Assembly: GCA_013398015.1 (NCBI GenBank)
Contig: VZRR01014174.1
Span: 456,520 to 520,519, forward strand
DNA length: 64,000 nucleotides
Origin: Oreocharis arfaki
Taxonomy: Eukaryota > Chordata > Aves > Passeriformes > Paramythiidae
Direction: 5' to 3'
This document shows positions 47,821-57,960 of the stretch, piece by piece (the first letter of the stretch is position 1; each line of letters begins with the position of its first letter). The notes beneath the pieces are model-generated. The model saw nothing but the letters and a program-made list of their open reading frames with translations. It made no database searches and was not told the origin of the DNA. The translations under genes and the position numbers were made by a program.

Positions 47821-49468
47821 GGAAGGCCAAACTTTGCAGCCTTTCTCCTACCTAGGGTGGAAATTAACCCTGAGTTTGTTGCTGGGTGTTCTCTTCCTCC
47901 AGTCAATAACCTGTTTTTTGTTGGGATGAGAATTGCAAGGGGTATTTCGATGTTATATTTGAAAGTTTGAAGGTGGAAATTATTTAATATACAATATACA
48001 TCCACATTTGTAGCAACCCACAGACCTACACCCTGTCAAGAATCACAAGGTAATATATCAGCTATGGTCTGTGTACATATTCTATCCTATCCTATCCTAT
48101 TCCAGTACAGAGTATATAGCATATGTTTTGTTATATTGTATTGCTATCTTTACTACCCATATTATATTTATCTTTATTATAAAATATATATATCAGTGCC
48201 CATCTCTCTGCCCCCTTTGCATCACATTTTCCTCATTAAGATCAGCACCAACACATAAATCAACCGATTTAAGCTTAAACCAAAGATAATAGATGCATTT
48301 CTGCTAGAAAGAAGGGCAAACTGTGAAAGACACAGCAGCTTGCCCTGAACCCAACTCTTTTTTTTTCTTTTTTCCCATCTGCTAGGTCTTTAAAATCTAA
48401 TGGTCATCTTATATTTGTGAATAAGAAAGTGAAGGCACAAGTCATTGTACATTAGTTACTCCATGGGAAGTGCCTAAGTGCAGTTTCTTACCCCCGGTGA
48501 ACACTTGGGGATTCAAGGCAGCTCAGCCTTCTGTTCCAGAGCCATCTGCTTTAATGCATCATGTTAAAGTCAAGGTCTTGGAAAGGAAAAACACTGTCAT
48601 AGGAGGCAAAAAGACTCCTGCAACCCCCACACAGAATAACTGGCGCCTAAGGAATAGCAGCAACCTAAGGTGTAGCGGGGATTTGAAAATCAGGAAGTTC
48701 AGGTAGTGAAAAATAATATTTATTGAATAGAAGAGCATTTCAGCAGAGTAAAAAAACATCTTTTCTCTGACAGATCTCTGCACCCTATCTTGAAACCCCC
48801 TGCTACATACTTTTTTCCCTTTTTTTTTTCCCCTGGGAAGCTTTTCTTATTAATATGTGAGTAAAGCAGAACAAATTCTCTCATGTTGTCTATGATCTCT
48901 TAATCTCAAACTCAGCACAGATACATAACACTGCCTAATGGAGGCAAAGCAAGAGGCATTTGATTAAATGTTTGATCTCTGGAGGAATGCACAGGCTCTT
49001 TAGAGCACAGTGCACAGCTCACAAATATTTTGTGGTTTATTATTGATTAAAAGCAATTAAAATTAATAATTGGTTCAACTGATAAAAAACACTTTTTTTT
49101 CCTGAGCTAACCCTGAAAAAGTATCTGATTGCTTTGGCTGCAGAGAAATCTGGGATAGAAGTCACGCAGATTTACCTCATTAATGCAATTTTCTCCATTT
49201 CAAGTGCAGGGACATTCTTTGCAGCAGGACTAGCCATGATTTTAGAGCATTGAAAAGACTGCTGACACCCCTGTTTAAATTATGGTGATTATAAATAAAT
49301 AACTTATTAAACCAAAGCTCTCAGGACATAGTTTTTTTCTTTACTACACACCTTTCATAGTTTGGACAAGGCGAATAGAGCCCATTTTTATTCTGGAGTG
49401 TAATATCTTCCATCTAACTGGAGTGATACACATTATTCGTCAAAATTCAGGGAGCAGGCTCATTGAAC

Positions 49469-49575
49469 CACACAGTCTCAGGGGGTTTTGGGCTGGAAGG
49501 ACTTTAAAGATCATCCATTTCCAACCCCCTGCCATGGGAGGGACACCTTCCACTAGAGCAGGTTGCTCAGAGCTC
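49469..49575 (-). mobile_element. CR1 fragment, 3' end
   Basis: 'gggctggaaggactttaaag' and 'ccaccttccactagagcagg'-type sequence with small gaps. Same sense as PKHD1. Confidence 0.82.
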
Positions 49576-49754
49576 GTATCCTGTATCACAACACCGTTGG
49601 CACAAAGTTTTAGAAAAATGCCTGACAAAAGTGCTCGTCTTTTTTGGAAAGAGGCACAGTCTGTTTTGAGTGGACACAATGGAATAATGAGATCATCTAC
49701 CAGGACCGCTGAAAATGGAGAAGACCTTTAAAAGTTTTCAATGTATGGCAATAT

Positions 49755-50167
49755 CTCTGCTCTGGAGCCAGGCTGGGAGAGCTGTGAGCGTTCAGCCTTG
49801 AGAAGAGAAGGCTCTGAGGAAATTTTAGAGCCCCTTCCGGTGCCTAAAGGGGCTCCAGGAGAACTGCAGAGGGAATTTAGACAAGGGCCTGGAGTGATAG
49901 GACAAGGGGGAATGGTCTTAAGCTGAAGGAGGGCAGGTTTAGATGGGATATTGGGAAGAAACTCTTCCTGTGAAGATGGTGAGGCCCTGGCACAGGGTGC
50001 CCAGAGAAGCTGTGGCTGCCCATGGATCTCCGGAGGTGTCCAAGGCCAGGTTGGACGGGGCTTGGAGCAACCTGGGCTAGTGGAAAGTGCCCTTGCCCAT
50101 GGCAGGGGGTGGGACTGAATGATCTTTAAGGTCCCTTCCAACCCAAACCATTCCGTGATTCCATGAT
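49755..50167 (+). mobile_element. CR1 fragment, about 410 bp
   Basis: Starts 'ctctggagccaggctgggag' and continues through the 'gcctaaaggggctccaggag' block to 'gtcccttccaacccaaacca' and a GATTCCATGATT tail. Antisense to PKHD1. The 137-codon minus-strand frame inside is an artefact. Confidence 0.92.
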
Positions 50168-50429
50168 TAGAGTGCTAGGACCGCAAGCTCAGGTTGTCAC
50201 AAGGACAGGCTGGGTGTTCTTTGTTTTGATGCAGCATCTCCACTCTGCACCCAGCTCCTGCCCCCACTCAGCATCCACTGGTGTCTCCAGTTTCCCTGGG
50301 AAGGACAAAGACACAAGAACAGCCAAGGCCACCATGCTGAACTTCTCTCCCGAAGCTTGTCAGGAGAGTTTCTCAGGGAATAGAGCGTGAATGGAGCTGG
50401 AGACAGTGATAAATTTCCCTTCTGAACAA

Positions 50430-50770
50430 TCAATAAAACTCTCTCAGCCCCGCTCAGGCCCCTACTGCAGATGCAAGGACCATAATTACATTGTCAAAAA
50501 GTCGAGTTGCCCTGGCTGACTGAAACCCCCTCTCAAAGTGACGGGTGATTGACAGGCAGTTTATGGGTGGCACGCTCTGACTGGCAGGGGAGTTGGCTAA
50601 AGCCAAAGGCAACAGTGAAATTTCCCAGTCTGCTACAACTACCGGAGCAAAGGACTGCCACTCATGAGGGAATTGTGGGAAACCCTTAGTCATATTAACA
50701 TATCAAAGTGAGGAGCTGACAGCGCTTACTAAACAATCTGAACTCAACCAGAGCTGCAGAGCATCCCCCA
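50430..50770. promoter_or_regulatory. Candidate conserved element with PBX-MEIS site
   Basis: TGATTGACAG at 50546-50555 is a perfect PBX-MEIS/PREP composite site, followed by a TTTATGG HOX-type core (50561-50567). The surrounding 340 bp is single-copy and rich in short mirrored words (for example CCATAATTACATTGTC). It is flanked by CR1 on the left and by the hairpin at 50.92 kb on the right. Enhancer function is inference. Confidence 0.35.
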
Positions 50771-50920
50771 ACATTCCCAGTCTGTAAGAGAAAAGGAATT
50801 AAAATGCGCTCAGTCCTGTCTTCGCCAAGACAGCCAAGAATTTGGAAACCTGCTTATTTAATGATTTTGATCTGAGATAATGTACATATTCGTGTACATA
50901 AATGTATCTCACAAATGTAC

Positions 50921-50982
50921 ATTGCTGAGCGTGTCAGCCTCTTTCACACATACACATGAAAGAGGCTGTCATGCTCAACAAT
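50921..50982. other. Strong hairpin, 26-bp stem with 10-nt loop
   Basis: Arm 50921-50946 is the reverse complement of arm 50957-50982 at 23 of 26 positions. One of the three differences is a G-U wobble in a plus-strand transcript. The shared core includes CAGCCTCTTTCA and its complement. It could be a miniature inverted-repeat relic, a precursor-like RNA hairpin, or a chance palindrome. No flanking target-site duplication was established. Confidence 0.8.
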
Positions 50983-51300
50983 TTGTTCTATACCACAGAC
51001 CAGACTGATGCTAAATTGGAGACAGAACAGCAGATTTTTTTTTCCCATGTAAGCAATGTGAACCCAGTAAAAGACTCCACTCCTTTCTGTCATGTTTTCT
51101 AGCAGGCTTCTACTGCTTTGTTTTTAAATTGCAGATTACATGGTTTGAATGAACAATAATTGCAGCCATGCACTGGGGCTGCATGTTGTGCAGAGCTCAA
51201 AAGTGACTTCATAGCTACTCTGGATTTGTTGAATGAGAAATTGATATGAATTCTTGAATAAGAATTGGTTTTGAATAATAATAGAGTAAGAGTTATCGTT

Positions 51301-51676
51301 GTTCAGCCTGGAGAAGAGAAGCCTCCAGGGAGACCTCAGAGCCCCCTCCAGGGCCTAAAGGGGCTCCAAGGGAGTTGGACAGGGACTTGGGACAAGGGAT
51401 GGAGAGACAGGACAAGGGGGAATGGTTTCAAACTGACAGAGGGCAGGGTTAGATGGGATATTGGGAAGGAATTGCTCCCTGTGAGGGTGGTGCAGCCCTG
51501 AAGCAAGTTGCCCAGAAGAAGCTGTGGCTGCCCCATCCCTGGAAGTGTTCAAGGACAAGTTGGATGGGACCCTGAGCAATGTGGGATAGTGGAAGGTGTC
51601 CCTGCCCATGGAATGGGGGTGGACTACACAATCTTTAACGTCCCCTTCAACACAAGTCTTTCAATAATCCAATAAT
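51301..51676 (+). mobile_element. CR1 fragment, about 375 bp
   Basis: 'gttcagcctggagaagagaa', 'gcctaaaggggctccaaggg' and 'gatgggatattgggaaggaa'. The final block is degraded to 'tccccttcaacacaagtctt'. Antisense to PKHD1. Confidence 0.92.
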
Positions 51677-53238
51677 TTATAAAAAATCGAAACCAAGAGA
51701 TGTTTCCACTAATGGTCAAGCCACTTCTGACTCCACATATCTCCATCCAGGCAATACTAGAATTGCAGACCTCATCTTCTTGTTTTCCTAGGGAATGAAG
51801 ACTCTCTGGGAATTATGGCACTGAGAAAAATGGGTGAAATATCAATGAGAAAAGACTCAAAGGTACTGATGTGGACGCCTGGGTTTACCTCCCTCCATCA
51901 CATCACTAAGGTGAGACTGCAAAATGCACTCTGCCCTGTTTGTCTTCAGTTTTGAGGGTGATGGAGTCACCAAGCCAAAGATGATACAGGCTTGGAGTGG
52001 AAAGGAGAAGCTCACAGGAGGCAGAGCTGACAGGAGTTGCTGCTGGCTTTTCCTTCATTGCAAGAAAACAAAAATCATGGAAAAGTGAAGGCTTGTGCTG
52101 TAAAGTGCTGACAATCTAAGGACAAAATCCTGGCCTACAGGGATCAAACCAGGAATAGAAGGACACTTCAAAGTAGCAGAAGGCATAGAAAGTGAAGCAG
52201 CAAAAGCTGTTATCAGGCAAATTCAAATCAGACATTTCAATACTTTTCTTTAAAAAGGAAAAAAAAATAAAAATGGATGATTAACCAAATTAATCCCCTG
52301 GAAAAAGCCTCTAAGGAAAAAGCTGGTTTCTGTCTCCCTTGACGTCCTCAAAGACCAAGCCTTTCTGGAAGGCAAGCTTTAATCTAAGGGGAGTTACTGA
52401 GCTCAGGGCTGGGATAACTGTGTGAAACTCAATGGCCAGTAACAGACAGCCAATTCAGCCAAGATGCTCTAATAGCCCTCCTTCACAGAGATCGTACAGG
52501 AAATGGGGTAGAAACGCTCTGCAAAGCCACTTCACTGAAATTATTGAAGCCTTTTACAGGCAGTAAATAACTGAGCCTTGCTGTGTCTCAATGAAGGGGT
52601 CAAGAGCACCTGACATGGTGCTGAGGTGCAGCCCCACCTCTCCTGCTCCTGCCAGGAGCTCCTTCCCCAGTCTCTGCTCATCTCTCCTGACTCAGAAAAG
52701 CATCTGTTCACTGACTGCCATCCCAACCTCTCCCGACCTCGCTCAGCTCCTGTGAGCTGGCAGGACTATGGCACAGAGGGGCACCTCACTCCCTGCCTGT
52801 GTTCAGATGGTACCCTCAGTGCCTGACATCATTTTTGACCGAGGGCCATGCGTCTCTGTGCTCAGACAGCAACATTTCTGCCTGTAGGGCACGGGGTGGA
52901 AGTTCAAGCCCTGCTGGAGAGTGTGAACGCCCACCAACAGTAAGGCTGACACACATGAACAGAAGAAAGGGAGATGAGACATTCAGATGGCTTCTCTCTA
53001 TTTTTTGTTCTCCTCTGTGGCACTTAGAACCTTTTAAAATAGCCCACTAGTGAAGAACGAGAAAAATGTGCATTGCATCGATGTTCTGGTTCATGCTGAG
53101 TTTGGACTTGAATTCTATGTCAAAACTCCTGCATCAAGAAATGGCCATTTTATAGCCATATTTCATAGTCTTCCAAAAAAAGCTCCATATCTAAATTCTT
53201 CTATGCCACAATATAAGAAAGGTGTGGAGCTGTTTGAA

Positions 53239-53697
53239 TGAGTCCAGAAGAGGTCATGAAGATGCTCTGAGGGCTGGAGCCCCTCTGCTCTGGAGCCAGG
53301 CTGGGAGAGCTGGGGGTGTTCACCTGGAGAAGAGAAGGCTCCAGGGAGACCTCAGAGCCCCTTCCAGAGCCTAAAGGGGCTCCAGGAGAGCTGGAGAGGG
53401 ACTTAGGACAAGGGACGGAGGGACAGGACACAGGGAATGGCTTCCCACTGCCCGAGGGCAGAGTTAGATGGGATTTTGGGAAGGTGTATGTATTCCCTGT
53501 GAGGTGGTGAGGCACTAGCACAGGTTTCCCAGAGAAGCTGTGGCTGCCCCTGGATCCCTGGAAGTGTCCAAGGCCAGGCTGGACATGTCTTGGAGCAACC
53601 TGGGAGAGGGGAAACTGTCCCTGCCCATGGCAAGGGACTGGAATGAGATGACCTTTAAGGTCCCTTCCAACCCAACCCATTCCACGATTCTATGAGA
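53239..53697 (+). mobile_element. CR1 fragment, about 460 bp
   Basis: Starts 'gagtccagaagaggtcatga', includes 'ctctggagccaggctgggag', and ends 'ggtcccttccaacccaaccc' with a GATTCTATGAG tail. Antisense to PKHD1, 119 bp downstream of the exon 1 donor. Confidence 0.92.
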
Positions 53698-53816
53698 ATC
53701 ATGACCAAAGTTTCATCAATTTATTTTTCTTCCAAAACCCATTTTCCTTGTGTTCTTTGTTTTGTTGTCTGTTATCCATTTGTCCTCTGCTTTCGACAAG
53801 AAAAAAATGTACTCAC

Positions 53817-54029
53817 CATGAATGGAAAGAGTCCCATTCCTCACTGCCAGGAATTTCACTCCATATGGAAATAATGGTGGAGAATGGAGGCTTCCATAGA
53901 GATAGATGTGTGCTTTGTGATGGAAGGGGGCCTCAGGGGATCCCACCCGGAACTCTCCTCCATCAGACACCAGGATGTAATGAGCATGCAGTTCTACAGG
54001 TCCTGGCCCAGTGAACAAGAGTTTGCCAC
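53817..54029 (-). CDS. PKHD1: PKHD1 exon 1 of window: G8 domain
   Basis: 213 bp, phase 1 in and phase 1 out. It follows a good acceptor (pyrimidine-rich tract, then TTCAG at 54034-54030) and ends at CATG|GTGAGT. It encodes 'GKLLFTGPGPVELHAHYILV', then 'SDGGEFRVGSPEAPFHHKA' and ends 'FLAVRNGTLSIHG'. The run of L.F....VEL.A.YILVSDGG..VGS...PF is the central strand pattern of a G8 domain, a glycine-rich beta-sandwich module found in PKHD1, PKHD1L1, CEMIP and TMEM2. The NGT sequon may be glycosylated. The first strands of this G8 domain must be in a preceding exon that I could not find. A CR1 copy ends about 120 bp into the following intron. Confidence 0.93.
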
Positions 54030-55260
54030 CTGAAGACAAGAGAACAGAATATAATCATATATTCAGTCAGTCATTCTCTCATAGTCAAAGGAACTGTGAG
54101 AGGAAGGTAAACAGAAGGGGTTGCAATGAAATTACAAAATTAAAGCTAAAATATTACTGTATTCTGTGAAATTTCCACCTTGCCCCGTACTTCTCCCTAG
54201 GAATTTACCAACTTTTTACAGACCTGATTGATCCAGTCCATTTTTTGGTTCTACAACAATCTGCATTTCTAGACTTGAGCAAGGCCAGTCAGCCTGGGCA
54301 GACTCTGCAACCACAGTTGAAGGAAGTTGTGTTTGGAAAATCCCAATTTTAACTGACTAAGTCACTTAATGTTGAAAAGGGATATTCCTGCTTAATTTGT
54401 ATTATGTTACTTTTCAGATTACAAACTACTTGTGACTGGGAGAGGGTAGAGGAAAGTGGCTTTGGAACATAAGGACTGGCAACTTGTTTAGATCAGCGGT
54501 TGATTTAATCCTGCAAACTCTTCCAGCTGCTGTTCAAAACCAGATGCTTCGAAATACAGTGTAAGACACGTCTCCCTCTTAGCTGGCTGTGAGTTGATCT
54601 CCCCATCCCATAAAAACCTCATTTTAATCCCTAATTAGAGGTTAGCTTCGCCTTAAAGCATAAGGTTTCATCTCCTTGCCAACATTTTCCTCCTACCGAC
54701 TATTAGTATAACTGGATAGGATTTGCTAGTAATAAAGAGCTGGTCTTTGGAATCTTTGTGATATTTGGTCTCAACGACTTCTTGAAGCAACGAATTCTGT
54801 GGGTTAAAGGCATAGTGCATGAAAAGCCATTTCCATGCCTGTTTTTTTTTGACTCAAGCTCTTCAGTTCTGTCAAATGCCTCTCTTGTTCTTGCCTTGAG
54901 TGAGCTGAAAATGCCAGTCTGTCACCTTGGGATCGTTTATTCCATTATCTCCTTTCATATTTCCTCTCCTGTGAAGGACACTGTCGCTGTCTTTACAATG
55001 GATGTGGACAGAGCGGACTCTCATTCATTTTGTCACACTGCACATGGGATGTGCCTTCCTTGGTCAAGCTGTGTTTCCCAGGAGCTAGTAGGGAAATTCC
55101 CAAAGTCTGGAAAATTCAGACCTTTTACAGAGCGTCTACCACTCTCCCTTTGAGTGAAGCAGCTGATAACTGTGCCAGCTCATTTCATGGCCAGCTTGCT
55201 ACTGCTGGAAGCAGTTTTTAACAGTGATCTCTTCCTACCACACAGTTGGCTCTCCTGCCT

Positions 55261-55470
55261 CACAAATTCTTCCCTGTGAGGGTGGTGAGACCATGGCACA
55301 GGCTGCCCAAAGAAGCTGTGGCTGCCCCATCCCTGGAAGTGCTCAAGACCAGGCTGGATAGGATCCTGAGCAACCTGGGCTAGTGGAAGGTGTCTGTGCC
55401 CACAGCAGGGGGTGGAACAAGATGATCTTTAAGGTCCCTTCAATCCCAAACCATTCCATGATTCCATGGT
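55261..55470 (+). mobile_element. CR1 fragment, 3' end
   Basis: 'ttcttccctgtgagggtggt', 'gaagctgtggctgccccatc' and 'aaaccattccatgattccat'. Antisense to PKHD1. Confidence 0.92.
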
Positions 55471-56795
55471 AACACTACCAATCCTTAGCAAGAAGAAGGC
55501 AGATCAGACATCTGGTTTAATTGCAGTACTTGGACAATAAGAAAAAAAAAAAAAGAAAGAAGAAGGAAATAAGTTCTAATATAAAAAACAGATTAAATAC
55601 TACCTTGATCATTGCTTGCCATTGCTCATATTCTGCTTTTCCTGATTTCCTTTTTTATTCTTGCATGGAGGTGCTTTCATTGTTTCATTGACTTCTAAAG
55701 TTTATAACAAACTATTTTAACTTAGTCCTCATTTCCCAGGCTTATAACAAAGCCAGTGTTTGAATGGGCACTACCCATTAAATATTTTCTTTCCAGATTT
55801 GAATGCTTTCCACATAATTTTTTATAGAAAACGCTCAATCGAAGAAAGAGATAAATCCCACATTTTCTTGCTTATAACCACTGGGAGCCACAAGTTTGCT
55901 CTCACAAACACCAACTCCCCCATTGTAAATTGTCTCTTTCCCTAGACATACTTCTCTATATACAAATGTATTAACGTTGAACCTTTATATGCAGAGTTTT
56001 TGAAAATTATACTGCACAGATTGTGACGAACCAGGACAAATTTCAGCTTGTTTCATGTAAAACAACACAAGATATCTGACTCCAGCAGCAGTTTTAAAGC
56101 TCTTGAATGAGACTGGACCTGTTGATTTAAGAATGTGTATTCTTGTAGGAATATTTAATGTTTTCATTCTATTAGCATTATTTGGCAATAAACAGACTGC
56201 TGGTCCATCTTCCCCTTGTGATATGATTTACCATCCTGTTCCTGCCCATACTGAGAACAGAAATATTTATTAAATTCTTTTGCCTTATAGCAGCAGTGCT
56301 AATAATTTTATCACAACAATCTATAAATGGAACTGTAAATCACTGTGATTTATTTCACTCCTAACATAAAAAAAGACATGTTCCCTAAGGTCTTTATTGA
56401 CTTCCTATGCTCTGTTCCCAGTGAAATACAGTAATTTCTGTCTCCACTTCTCTTCATACAATTTTTAATGAGTATTTTAATTGCTGCCATGCTGCACCAC
56501 TGAACCAGGAGGGCTGGTAGACAGTTGTCCTGTCTTTTGATTGCAAAATCTGTTCTGTCTCAAACAAGATTTCCCAAGTTTCAGTCACGTTTTGTCCACT
56601 CAAAATTTTCAAGCTGTTGATCGAAGACTTTCCATTTCTTTTGTGGATTTCTGAGTGTCTGAGAAGCTTGGATGCTGCTGACTGCTCTGCACTAGGTGCA
56701 AGTACAAGCAATAGTCCCACCACATTCCAGGAGCAGCTGGAATTCCAGCAGGAGCTGTGTACACCTGGCCTGCAAGTTCGACCTTTCCAGGGGGA

Positions 56796-57033
56796 AATCA
56801 GAGTCATTGAGCTTGGAAAAGATGTCTAAGATCACTGAGGCCAACCATTAACCCAACACTGCCAAGTCCACCACTAAACCACGTCTCCAAGCATCACGTC
56901 CACACATTTTGTGAACACTTCCAGGAATGGTGAGTCCACCACTACCCTGGGAAGTCTGTTACACCACTTGACCTCCCTTTCAGTAAAGGAATTCTTCCTA
57001 ATATCCAATTTAAACCTACCCTGGTGCAACCTG
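56796..57033 (-). mobile_element. CR1 fragment, left half of an inverted pair
   Basis: 'gagcttggaaaagatgtcta', 'accactaaaccacgtctcca' and 'tcttcctaatatccaattta'. Same sense as PKHD1. Its upstream end abuts the next copy. Confidence 0.9.
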
Positions 57034-57044
57034 AACACCAGAAA

Positions 57045-57261
57045 CCTTATTTTAGGAAGAGATTCTTCCCTGTGAGAGTGATGAGGAACTAGAACAGGTT
57101 GCCAAGAGAAGCTGTAGCTGCCCCATCCCTGGAAGTGTTCCAGGCCAGGTTGGATGGGGCTTTAAGCATCTAATTTAAGATGTCCTATCCACAGCAGGGG
57201 GGTTGGAACAAGATGTTTTTCAAGGTTCCTTCCAACCAAACCATTCTGTGATTGTGTGATT
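57045..57261 (+). mobile_element. CR1 fragment, right half of an inverted pair
   Basis: 'agagattcttccctgtgaga', 'aagtgttccaggccaggttg' and 'ggttccttccaaccaaacca'. Antisense to PKHD1; its truncated 5' end meets that of the minus-strand copy. Confidence 0.9.
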
Positions 57262-57599
57262 CGCTGTATGTGACACTTTCCCTTAGAAGCAGCAGTCAGA
57301 CCCAGCATGTAACCCAAGAAAATGGACAGATGAGCTACACTTATGGTCCCTCCAAAATGCTGCCGTCCCCAGAATTTTTGCAAAGCTTCTGAAAACCTCC
57401 CAGGACAAATCCAAATGGCGCTCGGTCTCTGGGAGATAATACAGCGAAAAAAGTAAAGTTCAACTGCTGAGGATAAAAGAAGAGCAGCACTGCAGAACAG
57501 AAAAGAAAGCGTTAGGAAGGACTCATTTAACCATTTATAAAGTCTGTGTGTAAAACAAACTCTGGCCAAACTTACAAATTCTTCTGTCCAAAAATTGCA

Positions 57600-57960
57600 T
57601 ATTGTCCCACTAACCCTCTGTGGTTCTTGTTGGGTCAGAATAAATATACAGCTTCTGCTCTACAAGGTTGTCTTCCCCTTTTTCCAAAAAGAAAATAAAA
57701 GTTATGCTTCCTTCTTTTATTGCACTTGACCCCTCCTCTGAAAGCAGAAAGCAGGAATATTGCTCAACAGAGCCTTTGGCTGTGACCCTCAAATTGTTTG
57801 TTATGGCTGCGCAGGAAAGCAAAGTCCTACACATGACCTTGAGGGTGATTTTATAAAAATCAATCAACCACTGTTATGATGGCCTCCCCACCAAGCAAAA
57901 TAAATACAATTAAGCCCATAATCACTTCTGTACAGTAATGTGCAAATTCAATGGGTCTCT
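57600..57960. promoter_or_regulatory. Candidate conserved non-coding block with minus-strand frame
   Basis: A minus-strand frame of 85 codons (57610-57867) and the neighbouring stretch with TACAATTAAGCCCATAATCA look unlike the surrounding intron. The frame has no splice signals I trust and matches no domain I know, so I favour conserved non-coding DNA or chance over an exon. Confidence 0.25.

Larger units (their letters stand above)
38954..53816 (-). other. PKHD1: PKHD1 intron 1-2, 14.9 kb
   Basis: The largest complete intron in the window. It carries thirteen CR1 fragments, of which nine are antisense to the gene. It also holds a hairpin at 50921-50982 and a probable conserved non-coding block around 50.43-50.76 kb. 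Exons on either side join in phase ('SIHG-WMPK'), so no exon is required inside. The 52.0-53.2 and 43.0-43.7 kb parts show nothing recognisable. Confidence 0.88.
9977..54029 (-). other. PKHD1: PKHD1 (fibrocystin) gene, internal part with 13 exons
   Basis: This span joins the thirteen minus-strand exons listed separately. In sequence order they code for about 705 codons with no stop and no phase clash. Family knowledge: fibrocystin is a large single-pass membrane protein of primary cilia and epithelial tubules, mutated in human recessive polycystic kidney disease, with IPT/TIG domains, two G8 domains and PbH1 beta-helix repeats. The part here is extracellular: the later part of a G8 domain, then beta-helix repeats rich in N-x-S/T sequons. 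The paralogue PKHD1L1 is less likely, because phrases such as 'TPKRYQLFISNTTF', 'ILEDLDGS' and 'TVTDSRNKTNTVNYV' follow fibrocystin as I remember it. Gene ends are not in view. Confidence 0.93.

Noticed and set aside
49728..50141. 137-codon minus-strand frame
   Set aside because: It is the complement of a CR1 3' region; the same peptide words (PTWPWTLP, PLPWA) recur in at least five other CR1 copies in the window.
53201..53680. 159-codon minus-strand frame next to PKHD1 exon 1
   Set aside because: Also antisense CR1. Its closeness to the exon is coincidental and there is no splice site joining them.
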